Part shown: piece after piece, positions 1-8,574 of the stretch
Layout: every line of letters starts with the position of its first letter
Position numbering within the stretch: the first letter of the stretch is position 1
DNA from: an uncultured Pseudomonadota bacterium
GTDB lineage: Bacteria > Pseudomonadota > Alphaproteobacteria > RF32 > CAG-239
NCBI GenBank assembly: GCA_949292335.1
Contig: CASEYY010000030.1
Location: 1-34,604 of the forward strand
DNA length: 34,604 nt
Reading direction: 5' to 3'
Made by a program: the position numbers and the translations under genes
The notes under the pieces: model-generated
The model's database searches: none
Seen by the model: only the letters and a program-made list of their open reading frames with translations
What the model was told of the DNA's origin: nothing

Positions 1-66
1 AAAGAGGCTATGTTTAAGTACTTTACTCAACATCCTTGTTGCGTCCTTAAATCTTGGTTTTCTTAA
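1..66 (+). CDS. possible C-terminal end of an unidentified gene cut by the window edge
   Basis: Frame 1 is open from the first base to a TAA at 64-66, giving 21 residues ending KSWFS. It stops just before a strong terminator hairpin, as the last gene of a plus-strand unit would. A second plus-strand frame is also open across this stretch (27 codons), so the frame assignment is not secure. The fragment is too short to identify. Confidence 0.25.
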   Translation, partial: KEAMFKYFTQHPCCVLKSWFS

Positions 67-70
67 GAAA

Positions 71-108
71 AATCCGCACGGTTAATTACTCCGTACGGAT
101 TTTATTTT
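71..108. terminator. bidirectional intrinsic terminator
   Basis: Arms 71-81 and 91-101 pair over 11 bp with one mismatch around a 9-base loop. A T-rich tract (101-108) follows on the plus strand and an A-rich tract precedes it, so the hairpin can also end minus-strand transcription. It lies 3' of the minus-strand gene ending at 144 and after the possible partial gene ending at 66. Confidence 0.75.
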
Positions 109-143
109 ACCACATTTTTTCTTAAAAAGAAATTAATTTTTAT

Positions 144-857
144 CTATACCCAAGACAATACCGCCGCAAAAAATATCGGTATCGACAAATTATCATCTAT
201 TTCAATTTTATCTTCAAAAACTTCTACCAAAGTCGCCACCAAACAAGCCAACACACTCAACCATCCAAACGGGTATACCGGCCAAAACAACAGATTTATA
301 ACAACGGCAGATAAGAAAAATGCCAAAGTACCTTCCAAGGTTTTATTTTTATATATTTTAATTCTTCCGATTGACCGTCCAACTAGAGCTGCGGCACTGT
401 CAGATACCAACATCACCGTCAAAGCAATCGCACCTACTTCTTTAGAGAAAAAGCACAAGCACAACAACGAGGAAAACAACACATATATTGCTCCGGTAAA
501 CTGAAAATGCTCTCGCGAGGTCTCTTTATTGCGTAAGGTTCTTAAAAACAAAATTCCAAAAGATTTTCTGGCCCATGGATATTTCTTAAAATTTCCATAT
601 TCCAAAATCACATTACCGACCAATATTACCAATAAAATCGGCACCAAAACAATCTTGGGCATAAAATATATCGCCGCCGGTATCCAAAGCGAGCTCAAAT
701 GTATAGCCTTACGCATTAATTCTTTGCGAAAAGCCTTATCTTTGCTGAGCTGTTGATAGAGCAAATCAACCCTTTGCCGTTGTTCTTCCCAGCTCAACCT
801 TTTTATTTGCTTAAAAACCCTTTTATAGTCCGGCTGTTGATATTTAAAATGCCACAT
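144..857 (-). CDS. polyprenol/dolichol-kinase-like integral membrane protein (SEC59/VTE5/VTE6 type)
   Basis: About 237 aa with several hydrophobic segments in the C-terminal two thirds. Visible family marks are RKAIHLSS after the N-terminal cytosolic stretch, the block LVSDSAAALVGRSIGR followed by KNKTLEGTLAFF, and a C-terminal DNLSIPIF motif. These resemble the CTP-dependent prenol, dolichol and phytol kinase family, which phosphorylates isoprenoid alcohols at the membrane. The substrate here is unknown; an undecaprenol or related lipid is a guess. I chose the ATG at 857 because a GGAG lies about 10 bases upstream; in-frame GTG (875) and ATG (866) starts also exist. It is the last gene of the minus-strand block and lies 123 bases beyond the XRE gene's terminator, so it may have its own promoter. 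A CDP-diglyceride synthetase-like role is a less likely alternative. Confidence 0.7.
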   Translation of the reverse strand: MWHFKYQQPDYKRVFKQIKRLSWEEQRQRVDLLYQQLSKDKAFRKELMRKAIHLSSLWIPAAIYFMPKIVLVPILLVILVGNVILEYGNFKKYPWARKSFGILFLRTLRNKETSREHFQFTGAIYVLFSSLLCLCFFSKEVGAIALTVMLVSDSAAALVGRSIGRIKIYKNKTLEGTLAFFLSAVVINLLFWPVYPFGWLSVLACLVATLVEVFEDKIEIDDNLSIPIFFAAVLSWV

Positions 858-952
858 TATACACATACTCCGCACTTAATAACCAGATATTAATTAAAGC
901 CCATCCCAACCTCAAGCAAAAAGCTAGCTCTGTGGATTAAATATCACAACTT

Positions 953-980
953 AAAAAAAATCCGGCAAAGCCGGATTTTT
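953..980 (-). terminator. intrinsic terminator after the XRE regulator
   Basis: TCCGGC (961-966) and GCCGGA (970-975) form a tight stem with an AAA loop. The stem is extended by a run of A on one side and T on the other. On the minus strand it begins immediately after the stop codon of the regulator at 981. Its symmetry means it could work in both directions. Confidence 0.8.
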
Positions 981-1487
981 CTATTTATTTTCTTCTTTGT
1001 CATCGTCTTTATTGTACAAATAAGTACTCTTTGACATAGCGACGATTAAATCAAACAAATGTTTGGCCGCCTGCCGATTAGGAATTTTATAGTAAGCCCG
1101 TACCAATTCCAAAGTTTCTTGCTTTAACATCGGATCGGCATTAAAAGTTTCGGTTTCTTCGTTCAAAACCAAATCAGCTTCCGGATTGCTGAACATTCTG
1201 GGGCTTTGTTTTGCCACAGTCTTATCCATATCATCATAAAAGAAGCTTATCGGTGCATCCAAAACAACGCTAAAATCCCACAATCTGCTGGCACTGACTC
1301 TGTTTAAGCCTTTTTCGTATTTTTGTATCTGCTGAAATGTCAAGCCGAGCAAATCTCCCAATTTTTCTTGACTCCAGCCCAATAAGTTGCGACGCATTCT
1401 TATGCGTTTCCCAACATGGATATCAATCGGATTCGGAGCTCCCGAAGGCGTCCGCCCTCTTGATGCTTTTCGCGATATTGATTTCAT
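981..1487 (-). CDS. XRE/Cro-CI family transcriptional regulator
   Basis: 168 aa. A basic N-terminal tail (about 1-17) is followed by a helix-turn-helix domain at about 23-80: HVGKRIRMRRNLLGWSQEKL, then LTFQQIQKYEKG. The C-terminal half is helical and acidic, ending DDDKEENK. Length and layout match the single-HTH regulators widespread in Alphaproteobacteria (PhrR/SpdR-like), which often sit beside lnt. The start is supported by AAGGA about 8 bases upstream. It follows lnt by 65 bases on the same strand and is closed by its own terminator, so it may be co-transcribed with lnt or have a promoter in that gap. Its targets cannot be read from the sequence. Confidence 0.85.
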   Translation of the reverse strand: MKSISRKASRGRTPSGAPNPIDIHVGKRIRMRRNLLGWSQEKLGDLLGLTFQQIQKYEKGLNRVSASRLWDFSVVLDAPISFFYDDMDKTVAKQSPRMFSNPEADLVLNEETETFNADPMLKQETLELVRAYYKIPNRQAAKHLFDLIVAMSKSTYLYNKDDDKEENK

Positions 1488-1552
1488 TTTTCAAGTCCTT
1501 ATCATAAAAGCAATTACAAATAAGTTTTTATCAAGACACCAAAGCCAAACAA

Positions 1553-3076
1553 CTACAACTTTTTCTGGTGCCCACTTTCCTTTATACCTGTTAAAAAGAA
1601 TAAAATCAAGCAAAAGGTGATTATTCCCCAATTACCCAACTTGCCGTATAAGGTCTTTTCAACCATTGGTTTATCTAAATTTACATCGACAAACCCCTTA
1701 TAATTAAGTGCTAAAAAATTTTTTTCTTGACCATTAGCATTAATCATACCGCTAATGCCGTTATTTGCCGCTCTGATGATTGCCACCCCCTCTTCCACGG
1801 CTCGCAATTTGGTTGCCACCCAGTGCTGATAAGGTCCGGAGGAGTTGCCGTACCAACCGTCATTGGTCAGATTTATCACAAAATCAGGTTTTTCGCCGTC
1901 ATTTAATATTTCATGCGGAAAAATTGCTTCATAACAAATAATGGCACTAAAACTCGGCAACCCCGGTAATTTAATATTTTTCGGCCCCTCGCCTTTTCCG
2001 AAAGTCCCGATGGCATTGGCCACCGGTTTAATAAACTCCGGCAAATACTCTCGCAACGGAATATATTCTCCAAACGGCACCAAATGGGTTTTATGATAAT
2101 AATCTACAACTCTGCCCTCATCATCAATCACCGCCATGGAATTATGCGGCACATAAAAATCACCCTTTAGCTGATAAGATATCATACCGGTTATAAGATA
2201 TGCTCCTTGAGGAATGATTTTTTTGGCCTCATTCATATGGATATCATCCACATCCAGCATAAACGGTGATGCCGTCTCTCCCCACACGATAAGATTCGGT
2301 TTTTTATCACCATCCGCCTCGCTCAAATCCAAATACTGCCCAAAATTATTTTCCAGTTCTTGCTTTTGCCATTTCATCTGTTGTTTTATGCTGGGTTGCA
2401 CGATTCTCACAACTGTATCGGTTTCTTCAATATTGATGTTTTTTAGTCTTAAATATCCGCCAACCCATAAAAACGATGGCAAAGCAATCACAACAATTAA
2501 TACCCTGACAAAAGTTTGTTTATCTTTTTCCTTAAAATAGATTCCGATAGCGGTAAAGAACAACATAGCAATCAAAGACAACAGATAAGTCCCGCCCCAA
2601 GCTGCAACTTGAATAAGCTCATCGGAAAATGCCCAAACATAACCCAATAGATTCCACGGAAAACCGGTAAAAATAAAACTTCTGACCCATTCGCCGATAA
2701 CAAAAGCCGCAGCCAAAGCCAGCCACTTTTTCCAAGGAGCATTAATTTTTGCCACAACCATTGTCGGCACGGCAAAAAACAGCCCGAAAAATCCGCCGCT
2801 GCCTAGTAAAACAAGAGGATATAACCAGCCGAATTTATCCGGCTCAATCAACAAGGCATTACCAATCCATGATAAAGAACAAGCAAAATGCGAAAATCCG
2901 AACCAATAACCAACAGCGAAAGATTTTTTACGGCTATCGCTATTCAATAACAACCAAAACCACAAACCAAAAGCCAACCACATTACCGGCCAATAATAAT
3001 ACGGAGCAAAACCTAAAGCACTGCAAGCTCCGGCGACCAAAGCCGTTAATTTGGCATGTTTTAGTAAATATTGCAT
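1553..3076 (-). CDS. lnt: apolipoprotein N-acyltransferase
   Basis: 507 aa, the usual length for Lnt, the inner-membrane enzyme that adds the third acyl chain to the N-terminal cysteine of lipoproteins. Hydrophobic segments fill residues 5-205, followed by a nitrilase-like periplasmic domain (about 220-480) and a last membrane segment near the C terminus. The catalytic triad is visible: Glu267 in VWGET, Lys329 in HKTHLVPFGEYIP, and Cys381 in IICYEAIFP, in the same order as E. coli E267/K335/C387. The ATG overlaps the corC stop codon by one base (TAATG), implying translational coupling. Its presence fits the two lipoproteins encoded in this window. Confidence 0.97.
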   Translation of the reverse strand: MQYLLKHAKLTALVAGACSALGFAPYYYWPVMWLAFGLWFWLLLNSDSRKKSFAVGYWFGFSHFACSLSWIGNALLIEPDKFGWLYPLVLLGSGGFFGLFFAVPTMVVAKINAPWKKWLALAAAFVIGEWVRSFIFTGFPWNLLGYVWAFSDELIQVAAWGGTYLLSLIAMLFFTAIGIYFKEKDKQTFVRVLIVVIALPSFLWVGGYLRLKNINIEETDTVVRIVQPSIKQQMKWQKQELENNFGQYLDLSEADGDKKPNLIVWGETASPFMLDVDDIHMNEAKKIIPQGAYLITGMISYQLKGDFYVPHNSMAVIDDEGRVVDYYHKTHLVPFGEYIPLREYLPEFIKPVANAIGTFGKGEGPKNIKLPGLPSFSAIICYEAIFPHEILNDGEKPDFVINLTNDGWYGNSSGPYQHWVATKLRAVEEGVAIIRAANNGISGMINANGQEKNFLALNYKGFVDVNLDKPMVEKTLYGKLGNWGIITFCLILFFLTGIKESGHQKKL

Positions 3077-3963
3077 TATTCGCCTTTGGCTTCTTCTTTA
3101 AGCTGTGGTTTAACAATAACCACTTTTTTAACCTGGCACGGGTCGGCATCCAAGATTCTGAATTTAACGCCGTTATTACCTTCAACCAGTTCCCCTTTTT
3201 CGGGAATTCGCTGAATAAAATGAACGATGAGACTGTTTAAGGTTTCAAGATTATCGACCTCTTCTTCGCTCAGCCCCTCACACAAATCCATACCCACAAC
3301 ATCTTTAATTTCATCCAACTCGGCCTTTCCGTCGGCCAAGATATTACCGTTTTGCTGACGGCAAATCAACGGATCATCTTCACGATCATACTCGTCCTCA
3401 ATATCTCCCACAATCTCTTCCAGCAAATCCTCTATTGTGAGCAACCCCTCAATTCCGCCATACTCATCCACGACCACCGCCATGTGAATTTTTTCTTGTT
3501 GCATTTCTTTCAACAAATCCAGCACTCTTTTTTCTTGCGATACAAATTTTATCTTATCGCTGATAATGTCCGCAACTTTTGCTTCACCGCGGTTTTGCAA
3601 CACTTCCTTAACCAAATCGATAACATGAACAATACCGATAATATCATCCAACGATTCGCCATAAATCGGGATTCTTGAATGTCCTTCGTTTATCATCAAC
3701 TCGGCCAAATCTTGCACATTACCGTCTTTCGGAAAAGCTGTGATATCGGCTCTCGGAATCATGGCATTACCGCATTTTCTGTCTTTCAAATCCAAAACAT
3801 TGTTCAAGATAAGTTGCTCGTGTTCGCTCAAATCTTCATCGCCGTTAAAAGCAGCTTCTTCAATCAAATCCTCGATGGTTTCACGCACATTTTCTTGTTG
3901 TTTGGGTTTAAACCACTTAGCAAAAATATTTACTTTTTCTTCGCGATTTTCTTCTTCGGTCAT
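3076..3963 (-). CDS. corC: CorC/HlyC-family CBS-domain protein
   Basis: 295 aa without membrane segments. An acidic N-terminal region is followed by paired CBS motifs at about 65-190 (MIPRADITAFP, GHSRIPIYGESLDDIIGIVH, MAVVVDEYGGIEGLLTIEDLLEEIVGDIEDEYD) and a C-terminal CorC_HlyC transporter-associated domain at about 205-285. This is the soluble CorC/TlyC form, linked in other bacteria to magnesium/cobalt efflux and once named hemolysin; the biochemical role is not settled. It lies three bases after ybeY and one base overlaps lnt, the common alphaproteobacterial ybeY-corC-lnt order. Confidence 0.92.
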   Translation of the reverse strand: MTEEENREEKVNIFAKWFKPKQQENVRETIEDLIEEAAFNGDEDLSEHEQLILNNVLDLKDRKCGNAMIPRADITAFPKDGNVQDLAELMINEGHSRIPIYGESLDDIIGIVHVIDLVKEVLQNRGEAKVADIISDKIKFVSQEKRVLDLLKEMQQEKIHMAVVVDEYGGIEGLLTIEDLLEEIVGDIEDEYDREDDPLICRQQNGNILADGKAELDEIKDVVGMDLCEGLSEEEVDNLETLNSLIVHFIQRIPEKGELVEGNNGVKFRILDADPCQVKKVVIVKPQLKEEAKGE

Positions 3964-3966
3964 TTT

Positions 3967-4500
3967 CTAAATTATCTCCTCGTCGGCATAAGGGTTTTTT
4001 ATTCCCATTTTTTGTAAAATATCAATTTCGATTGCTTCCATTTCCTCGGCTTCGTCATCGCTCTGATGGTCGTATCCCGCCAGGTGCAAAACTCCGTGTA
4101 CCAGCAGATGAGCAAAATGATCTTGCAATGGAATTTTTTTAATTTCCGCTTCTTTTTGCAAAGTCTCAAGCGACATAATCATATCACCTGCTTCCAAGAT
4201 TTCACCATCGCAAAAATCATCGGGAAAATTGTCATCATCAATATTGGCAAAAGATAATATATTGGTCGGAGCATCTTTTTTTCTAAACTCCGAGTTCAAC
4301 TCTTTGACCTGATTATCATTGCTCAGGCTCAAATTTGCCGTTACGGATTTTCCGTAACTTAAGCCTTCATCAAGACCGTTTTCTTGCATATATTCAACAG
4401 TTTCGGCAAACACATCTTTGGCATATTTCTCAATATCCACGGGCAGTTTCAACCACCTATCATCATCAACGATAACTTCCAGAAGATTACTCATCGCCAT
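3967..4500 (-). CDS. ybeY: endoribonuclease YbeY (rRNA maturation factor)
   Basis: About 177 aa. The C-terminal part carries the metal-binding signature HGVLHLAGYDH, which coordinates zinc in this single-strand endoribonuclease involved in 16S rRNA 3'-end processing and ribosome quality control. Upstream lies the typical LNSEFRKKDAPTNILSF block. The reading frame extends to an ATG at 4524, but no ribosome binding site precedes it. The ATGs at 4500 (MAMSNLL) and 4494 (MSNLL) have a GAG-containing purine stretch upstream and overlap the phoH stop only slightly, so 4500 is chosen, with 4494 equally possible. Confidence 0.93.
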   Translation of the reverse strand: MAMSNLLEVIVDDDRWLKLPVDIEKYAKDVFAETVEYMQENGLDEGLSYGKSVTANLSLSNDNQVKELNSEFRKKDAPTNILSFANIDDDNFPDDFCDGEILEAGDMIMSLETLQKEAEIKKIPLQDHFAHLLVHGVLHLAGYDHQSDDEAEEMEAIEIDILQKMGIKNPYADEEII

Positions 4501-5452
4501 ACTCGTTTTTACTCTTTTTTTCATAAGCCTGAACTATCTTGGCAACCAACCCGTGACGAACCACATCATCAGCCGAGAACCTGACCGAGGCAATATTCGG
4601 AGTTCCTTTCAATACCTCCAGAGCATCTCTAAGTCCCGAAACCACGCCACGCGGTAAGTCGACTTGGCTCAAGTCACCGTTAACCACCATTCGAGAATTT
4701 TCGCCCAAACGGGTCAAAAACATTTTCATTTGCATCGGAGTTGTATTTTGAGCCTCATCTAAAATCACGAACGCATTTGACAAAGTACGACCACGCATAA
4801 AGGCAAGCGGAGCAATCTCGATTTCACCCAAAGTAATTTTTTTATCCACCTGTTCGGCCGGCAACATCTCATACAAGGCATCATAGAGCGGTCGCAAATA
4901 CGGATCTACTTTTTCTTTCAAATCGCCGGGCAAAAAGCCTAAATTTTCACCGGCTTCCACCGCAGGTCTTGATAAAATGATTTTATCGATAGCACCCTCA
5001 AGCATCATCGACACCGCCAAAGCCACCGCCAAATAAGTTTTACCGGTACCGGCAGGCCCCAACCCGAACACCAATTCATTTTGCATCATGGTTTGAATAT
5101 ATTCGGCCTGAGTTGCCGACCGCGGATAGATATGTCTTTTTTTGGTTTTAAGTACAATATTGCTCAAATCCTGAGCGGTTTGCGTATCGGTGCTTCCGCC
5201 GCTGATTCTAACCGCTGCCTTAACCTCTTGTTCACCGATTTCAATACCGCGGCTAACCTTATTATACAAAACATCAATCGCGGTTTTGGCCTGTTCGATG
5301 GCACTTTTTTCGCCTTTGATATTAATATTGTTGCCAAAATTGGTAATTTCCACGCCCAAGCTTTTCTCAAGCATTTTCAAATTGGCGTCCTGAGCACCGA
5401 CCAACTGTTGTACCAAAGTATTATTAAATAATTCAAAACTGATTTCTGCCAT
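4487..5452 (-). CDS. phoH: PhoH-family ATPase (PhoH-like, YbeZ type)
   Basis: 321 aa. An N-terminal KH-like part (about 1-85) is followed by the PhoH P-loop domain (about 105-310). Walker A is GPAGTGKT at 132-139 and Walker B is FVILDEAQN at 228-236, followed by an arginine/asparagine-rich sensor region (SRMVVNGDLSQVDLPRG). PhoH-like proteins are cytosolic ATPases that in many bacteria are genetically and physically tied to YbeY and are thought to act in RNA metabolism. It lies five bases after miaB and overlaps ybeY. It is not shown here to be phosphate regulated; no Pho box was recognised. Confidence 0.95.
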   Translation of the reverse strand: MAEISFELFNNTLVQQLVGAQDANLKMLEKSLGVEITNFGNNINIKGEKSAIEQAKTAIDVLYNKVSRGIEIGEQEVKAAVRISGGSTDTQTAQDLSNIVLKTKKRHIYPRSATQAEYIQTMMQNELVFGLGPAGTGKTYLAVALAVSMMLEGAIDKIILSRPAVEAGENLGFLPGDLKEKVDPYLRPLYDALYEMLPAEQVDKKITLGEIEIAPLAFMRGRTLSNAFVILDEAQNTTPMQMKMFLTRLGENSRMVVNGDLSQVDLPRGVVSGLRDALEVLKGTPNIASVRFSADDVVRHGLVAKIVQAYEKKSKNEYGDE

Positions 5453-5457
5453 TGCGA

Positions 5458-6792
5458 TTATTCCTTTACGATTTTACCCGACAACGAATTCATTGTCACT
5501 TCTTCTATTTTAACACTAACAATCTTGTTCAACAAGTCCTTATCGGCATCGGCGTATATATTTTGCATATAAGGAGTTCTGCCCGTGAGTTGTCCCTGGT
5601 GGCGACCTTTATCCTCAAACAGCACTTCCATTGTTTTTCCGACCGAACTTTGATTAAACTTCAGCTGATAATCAAACAATTTGTCTTGCAATATTTGCAA
5701 TCTTTCTTTTTTGATTTTTTCTTCTACCTGATTTGGCATAACGGCGGCCGGCGTTCCGGGACGTTTCGAATACTTAAAAGAAAAAGCCTGAATAAATTTA
5801 ACTTTATCAACAACTTCCAAAGTCTTTGCAAAATCGGCATCACTTTCACCCGGAAACCCGACGATAAAATCCGAAGAAAAACCCAAATTCGGATTAGCCG
5901 ATTTTAACTTATCAATTATTTCCAGATATTCTCCCGAAGTGTGCCTTCTGTTCATCGCCTTTAATATGGCATCCGAACCCGACTGTATCGGCAAATGTAG
6001 ATAAGGCATCAATTTTTTAATATCACGATGACATTCGATTAAATCATCGGTAACATCGGCCGGATAAGAAGTAGTATAGCGGATTCTTTTCAAGCCGTCG
6101 AGTTCATCCAATTTGCGGAGCAGATAAGCTAAATTCTGCTCTTTGCCGTTTTTATCTTCGCCATGGTAGGAGTTGACATTTTGCCCCAAGAGGTTAATTT
6201 CCACAGTCCCTTCGGCAACCAACTTTTTAGCCTCTTCAATAACCTGCTCAACCGGTCTTGAGGTTTCCACGCCTCTGGTATAAGGCACGACACAATAAGT
6301 ACAGAAGTTATTACATCCTTCCTGAATTGCCAAAAAAGAACAACCTCCGGTGCTTTTATTCTCAGGTAAGAAGTCGAATTTTGATATAGCCGGAAAATCG
6401 GTATCAATAATTGTTTGCCCCGACTTGCGAGCTATTTTTTGCAAAATTTCTGGCAATCGATAATAAGTCAAAGGCCCCAAAGCAAAATCCACGAAGTCTG
6501 CTCTCTTGGCAATTTGCTCATCTTCTGCCTGAACCACACATCCAAGCACCCCGATAACGGTATTTTTTCCCTCGGCGGCTCTTTCTTGTTTAATCAGATT
6601 GATTCTGCCCAAATCAGAAAACAACTTTTCGGTAGCTTTTTCTCTGATATGACAAGTATTAAAAATCACCAGATCGGCCTGTTTGATAGACGAAGCCACG
6701 CTCAATCCCATATTTTCGAGGATAACGGCCACACGGTGAGAATCATAAACATTCATCTGACAGCCAAATGTTTTGATATAATATTTTTTCAT
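5458..6792 (-). CDS. miaB: tRNA-2-methylthio-N6-dimethylallyladenosine synthase
   Basis: 444 aa, the normal length. MiaB is a radical-SAM methylthiotransferase that converts i6A37 to ms2i6A37 in tRNAs reading U-starting codons. The N-terminal UPF0004 domain has the three auxiliary-cluster cysteines Cys11 (TFGCQMN), Cys47 (FNTCHIREKA) and Cys85 (GVLGCVVQ). The radical-SAM cysteines are Cys160, Cys164 and Cys167 in GCNNFCTYCVVPYTRG. A C-terminal TRAM domain runs from about 378 to the end. It is the first gene of the minus-strand block; the 152 bases upstream must hold the promoter, but no clear -35/-10 pair stood out on that strand. Confidence 0.97.
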   Translation of the reverse strand: MKKYYIKTFGCQMNVYDSHRVAVILENMGLSVASSIKQADLVIFNTCHIREKATEKLFSDLGRINLIKQERAAEGKNTVIGVLGCVVQAEDEQIAKRADFVDFALGPLTYYRLPEILQKIARKSGQTIIDTDFPAISKFDFLPENKSTGGCSFLAIQEGCNNFCTYCVVPYTRGVETSRPVEQVIEEAKKLVAEGTVEINLLGQNVNSYHGEDKNGKEQNLAYLLRKLDELDGLKRIRYTTSYPADVTDDLIECHRDIKKLMPYLHLPIQSGSDAILKAMNRRHTSGEYLEIIDKLKSANPNLGFSSDFIVGFPGESDADFAKTLEVVDKVKFIQAFSFKYSKRPGTPAAVMPNQVEEKIKKERLQILQDKLFDYQLKFNQSSVGKTMEVLFEDKGRHQGQLTGRTPYMQNIYADADKDLLNKIVSVKIEEVTMNSLSGKIVKE

Positions 6793-6882
6793 TTTTTATA
6801 CAATACTCCACGACTTTAAGAGGTATGGTAAGTCAATATTTACGATATTTCAAACTTTTTTTACTTTTTTCCCTTATTTTAA

Positions 6883-6911
6883 TTGAAAAAAGCAGATATT
6901 TCTGCTAACCT
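6883..6911 (+). promoter_or_regulatory. candidate sigma70-type promoter with embedded inverted repeat
   Basis: TTGAAA (6883-6888), a 17-base spacer, and TAACCT (6906-6911) lie upstream of the TerB-like gene. The spacer contains a perfect 6-bp inverted repeat, AGCAGA-TATT-TCTGCT (6891-6906), placed like a repressor operator. A second possible -10, TATAAT at 6923-6928, sits slightly downstream. The match is by eye; the binding protein is unknown. Confidence 0.45.
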
Positions 6912-6944
6912 CAACTTGTATTTATAATTATCGGGAGATATCAA

Positions 6945-7391
6945 ATGTCTGGTTTTAATATGGAAGCTCAAACAAACTACATTTCGCAATTATCGGAAGA
7001 AGAGAGAATAATTTTTGTTCAAACCTTAGCGAGTCTTGCCCGCTGTGACGGCAATTTTGACGATGAAGAAAAAGCTTTCATTAAAGACTTGGCGATTGCC
7101 TTTGGTATCACCCGAGCCAATGCCGACAGAGTTTTGCAAAAACTCACCGACGAAGAGCTCATTCAAGAAGTATCAAAAATCAAAAATCGCCAAGCAGCTC
7201 TACAGCTCATAAAGGAGTGCTGCTTACTTACCAACTCCGACGGAGACTTATCCGAACTCGAAGTTATTTTAATAGGCAAGATAGGTCAAGCCATGGGTGT
7301 TGAATTGGAAAAGATCGAGCAAATCAGCCAATGGGTTATTGACCGTATTATTTGGCTTGAAGAAGGCAAATTGATTTTTGAGCAAGTTTAA
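6945..7391 (+). CDS. TerB-like (tellurite-resistance/DjlA N-terminal fold) protein
   Basis: 148 aa, all helical, cytosolic. Two related acidic motifs are visible: LARCDGNFDDEEKAFIKDLA at about 32-51 and TNSDGDLSELEVILIGKIG at about 96-114. This internal duplication with paired aspartates is typical of the TerB/DjlA-N fold, which binds metal ions. GGGAG lies about 7 bases before the ATG. The gene is only 19 bases ahead of the next unidentified gene and is probably co-transcribed with it. Other ter genes are absent, so a role in tellurite resistance should not be assumed; the domain is widespread as a generic membrane- or stress-associated module. Confidence 0.7.
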   Translation: MSGFNMEAQTNYISQLSEEERIIFVQTLASLARCDGNFDDEEKAFIKDLAIAFGITRANADRVLQKLTDEELIQEVSKIKNRQAALQLIKECCLLTNSDGDLSELEVILIGKIGQAMGVELEKIEQISQWVIDRIIWLEEGKLIFEQV

Positions 7392-7410
7392 CTATAAGGG
7401 GAGCAAGTTT

Positions 7411-8571
7411 ATGGAAAACATGATAGTAAACCTCTCGGATGTTGACATCACCGACAGCGGAGAGTTTGCCGGTTACGAAGATTTCAAAGAACAGCTTAAC
7501 TTTGAACAAGAAAATCGCCCCTTTCCGCACACCTATATTCCGCAGGAAATAAGAGAACGTAACCAAGCTGTTGCGGCACATCTTTCGGCAATGGATAAAG
7601 AGAATCTCAAAGCCAAAGCCGATGCACTGCTTAAAGCTCAGAACATACCTTCTCGCTACGATGACTTAATTGATCATATGGCCACCAAGAGCAACGGCAA
7701 TTATGCCAATTTTTCTTCGCAATGGTCGCCGCTTTTATGGCAATCCCGCGAAACAGCAGAGGTTACCAAGGTTAATGTCGGCAACCAAGTTATGGAAAGT
7801 TTTGACCTTGACTTTATGATTGCCGAAAGTCTGCAAAAATTATACTCCGGCGAAGACCCCAAAGCCGAATATTATGATTGGATTGAACGGCAGCAACAAA
7901 TTGAAATTGCTATTCGAACCGATGGCACGACGGAAGATGAAATTGTTGCCCGCAATACATTCATTAGCTTTTTGGACGACCGTGAAACTGATATTAAACG
8001 CGTTATCCAGCTATACAGCGGTGCGGCCTTCAACTCCAACAGCAGGTTACAAGCCGAAGCCAAAGAGAAGCTCAAATTTTTAACTTTCAAACTTAGCGAG
8101 TTACGTCGTTTGAGAGAAAAGACGCAAAATACCAAATCTCACGCCGACAGCAAAGAATACTTTGAAGCCAAAGAGCGAGCCGAAAGAAGAGAGGCTATAG
8201 CAGCCACCGCCGCTATTAGTACCCTGGCTCTGACGCCGGAAATCATAAGCCTTGGTGAAAGAAAATTAAAAGCAGAGATAAATACCGATTCGCTGGAACA
8301 TGGCATCGGCGAAAGCTTTGTTCGTTTGCGTCCCGAAACCCACACCCCAGACCAAGCTTACGAAAAAATAGCCGCCGCTAAACAACATCGTGAAGAAATG
8401 ATTGCCATGTTTACGGCCATGCGTAATGGTATTTCCAAAGAAGAATGGCTCAAAATGCGACAGGAGGGTAAAACTCCGCAAGTAGCCGCAAGTACTCGCG
8501 AAAAAATCCGCAAGCTGCAAGGGTTCAGAGCCGCAATGTTTAAGCAGCATTCCAACGAAATGTCGGCATAA
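7411..8571 (+). CDS. unrecognised helical protein paired with the TerB-like gene
   Basis: About 386 aa; I do not recognise a family. The start at 7411 (MENMIVNLSD) is chosen because AGGGGAG lies seven bases upstream; an in-frame ATG at 7378 would overlap the preceding gene. There is no signal peptide or clear membrane segment, although a short apolar alanine-rich stretch (IAATAAISTLALTPEI) occurs around residue 262. The rest is charged and mostly helical, with likely coiled coil at about 205-260 (KEKLKFLTFKLSELRRLREK, then EAKERAERRE) and a basic C terminus. Codon use resembles its neighbours, so there is no sign of recent transfer. Its tight spacing to the TerB-like gene suggests a joint function. 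Confidence 0.75.
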   Translation: MENMIVNLSDVDITDSGEFAGYEDFKEQLNFEQENRPFPHTYIPQEIRERNQAVAAHLSAMDKENLKAKADALLKAQNIPSRYDDLIDHMATKSNGNYANFSSQWSPLLWQSRETAEVTKVNVGNQVMESFDLDFMIAESLQKLYSGEDPKAEYYDWIERQQQIEIAIRTDGTTEDEIVARNTFISFLDDRETDIKRVIQLYSGAAFNSNSRLQAEAKEKLKFLTFKLSELRRLREKTQNTKSHADSKEYFEAKERAERREAIAATAAISTLALTPEIISLGERKLKAEINTDSLEHGIGESFVRLRPETHTPDQAYEKIAAAKQHREEMIAMFTAMRNGISKEEWLKMRQEGKTPQVAASTREKIRKLQGFRAAMFKQHSNEMSA

Positions 8572-8574
8572 TAG

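Noticed and set aside
2749-3240. 163-codon plus-strand frame across lnt and corC
   Set aside because: It crosses the boundary of two confident minus-strand genes and has no family resemblance.
6945-7391. tellurite-resistance assignment for the TerB-like gene
   Set aside because: No terC, terD or terE relative lies nearby, and the fold alone does not indicate tellurite resistance.
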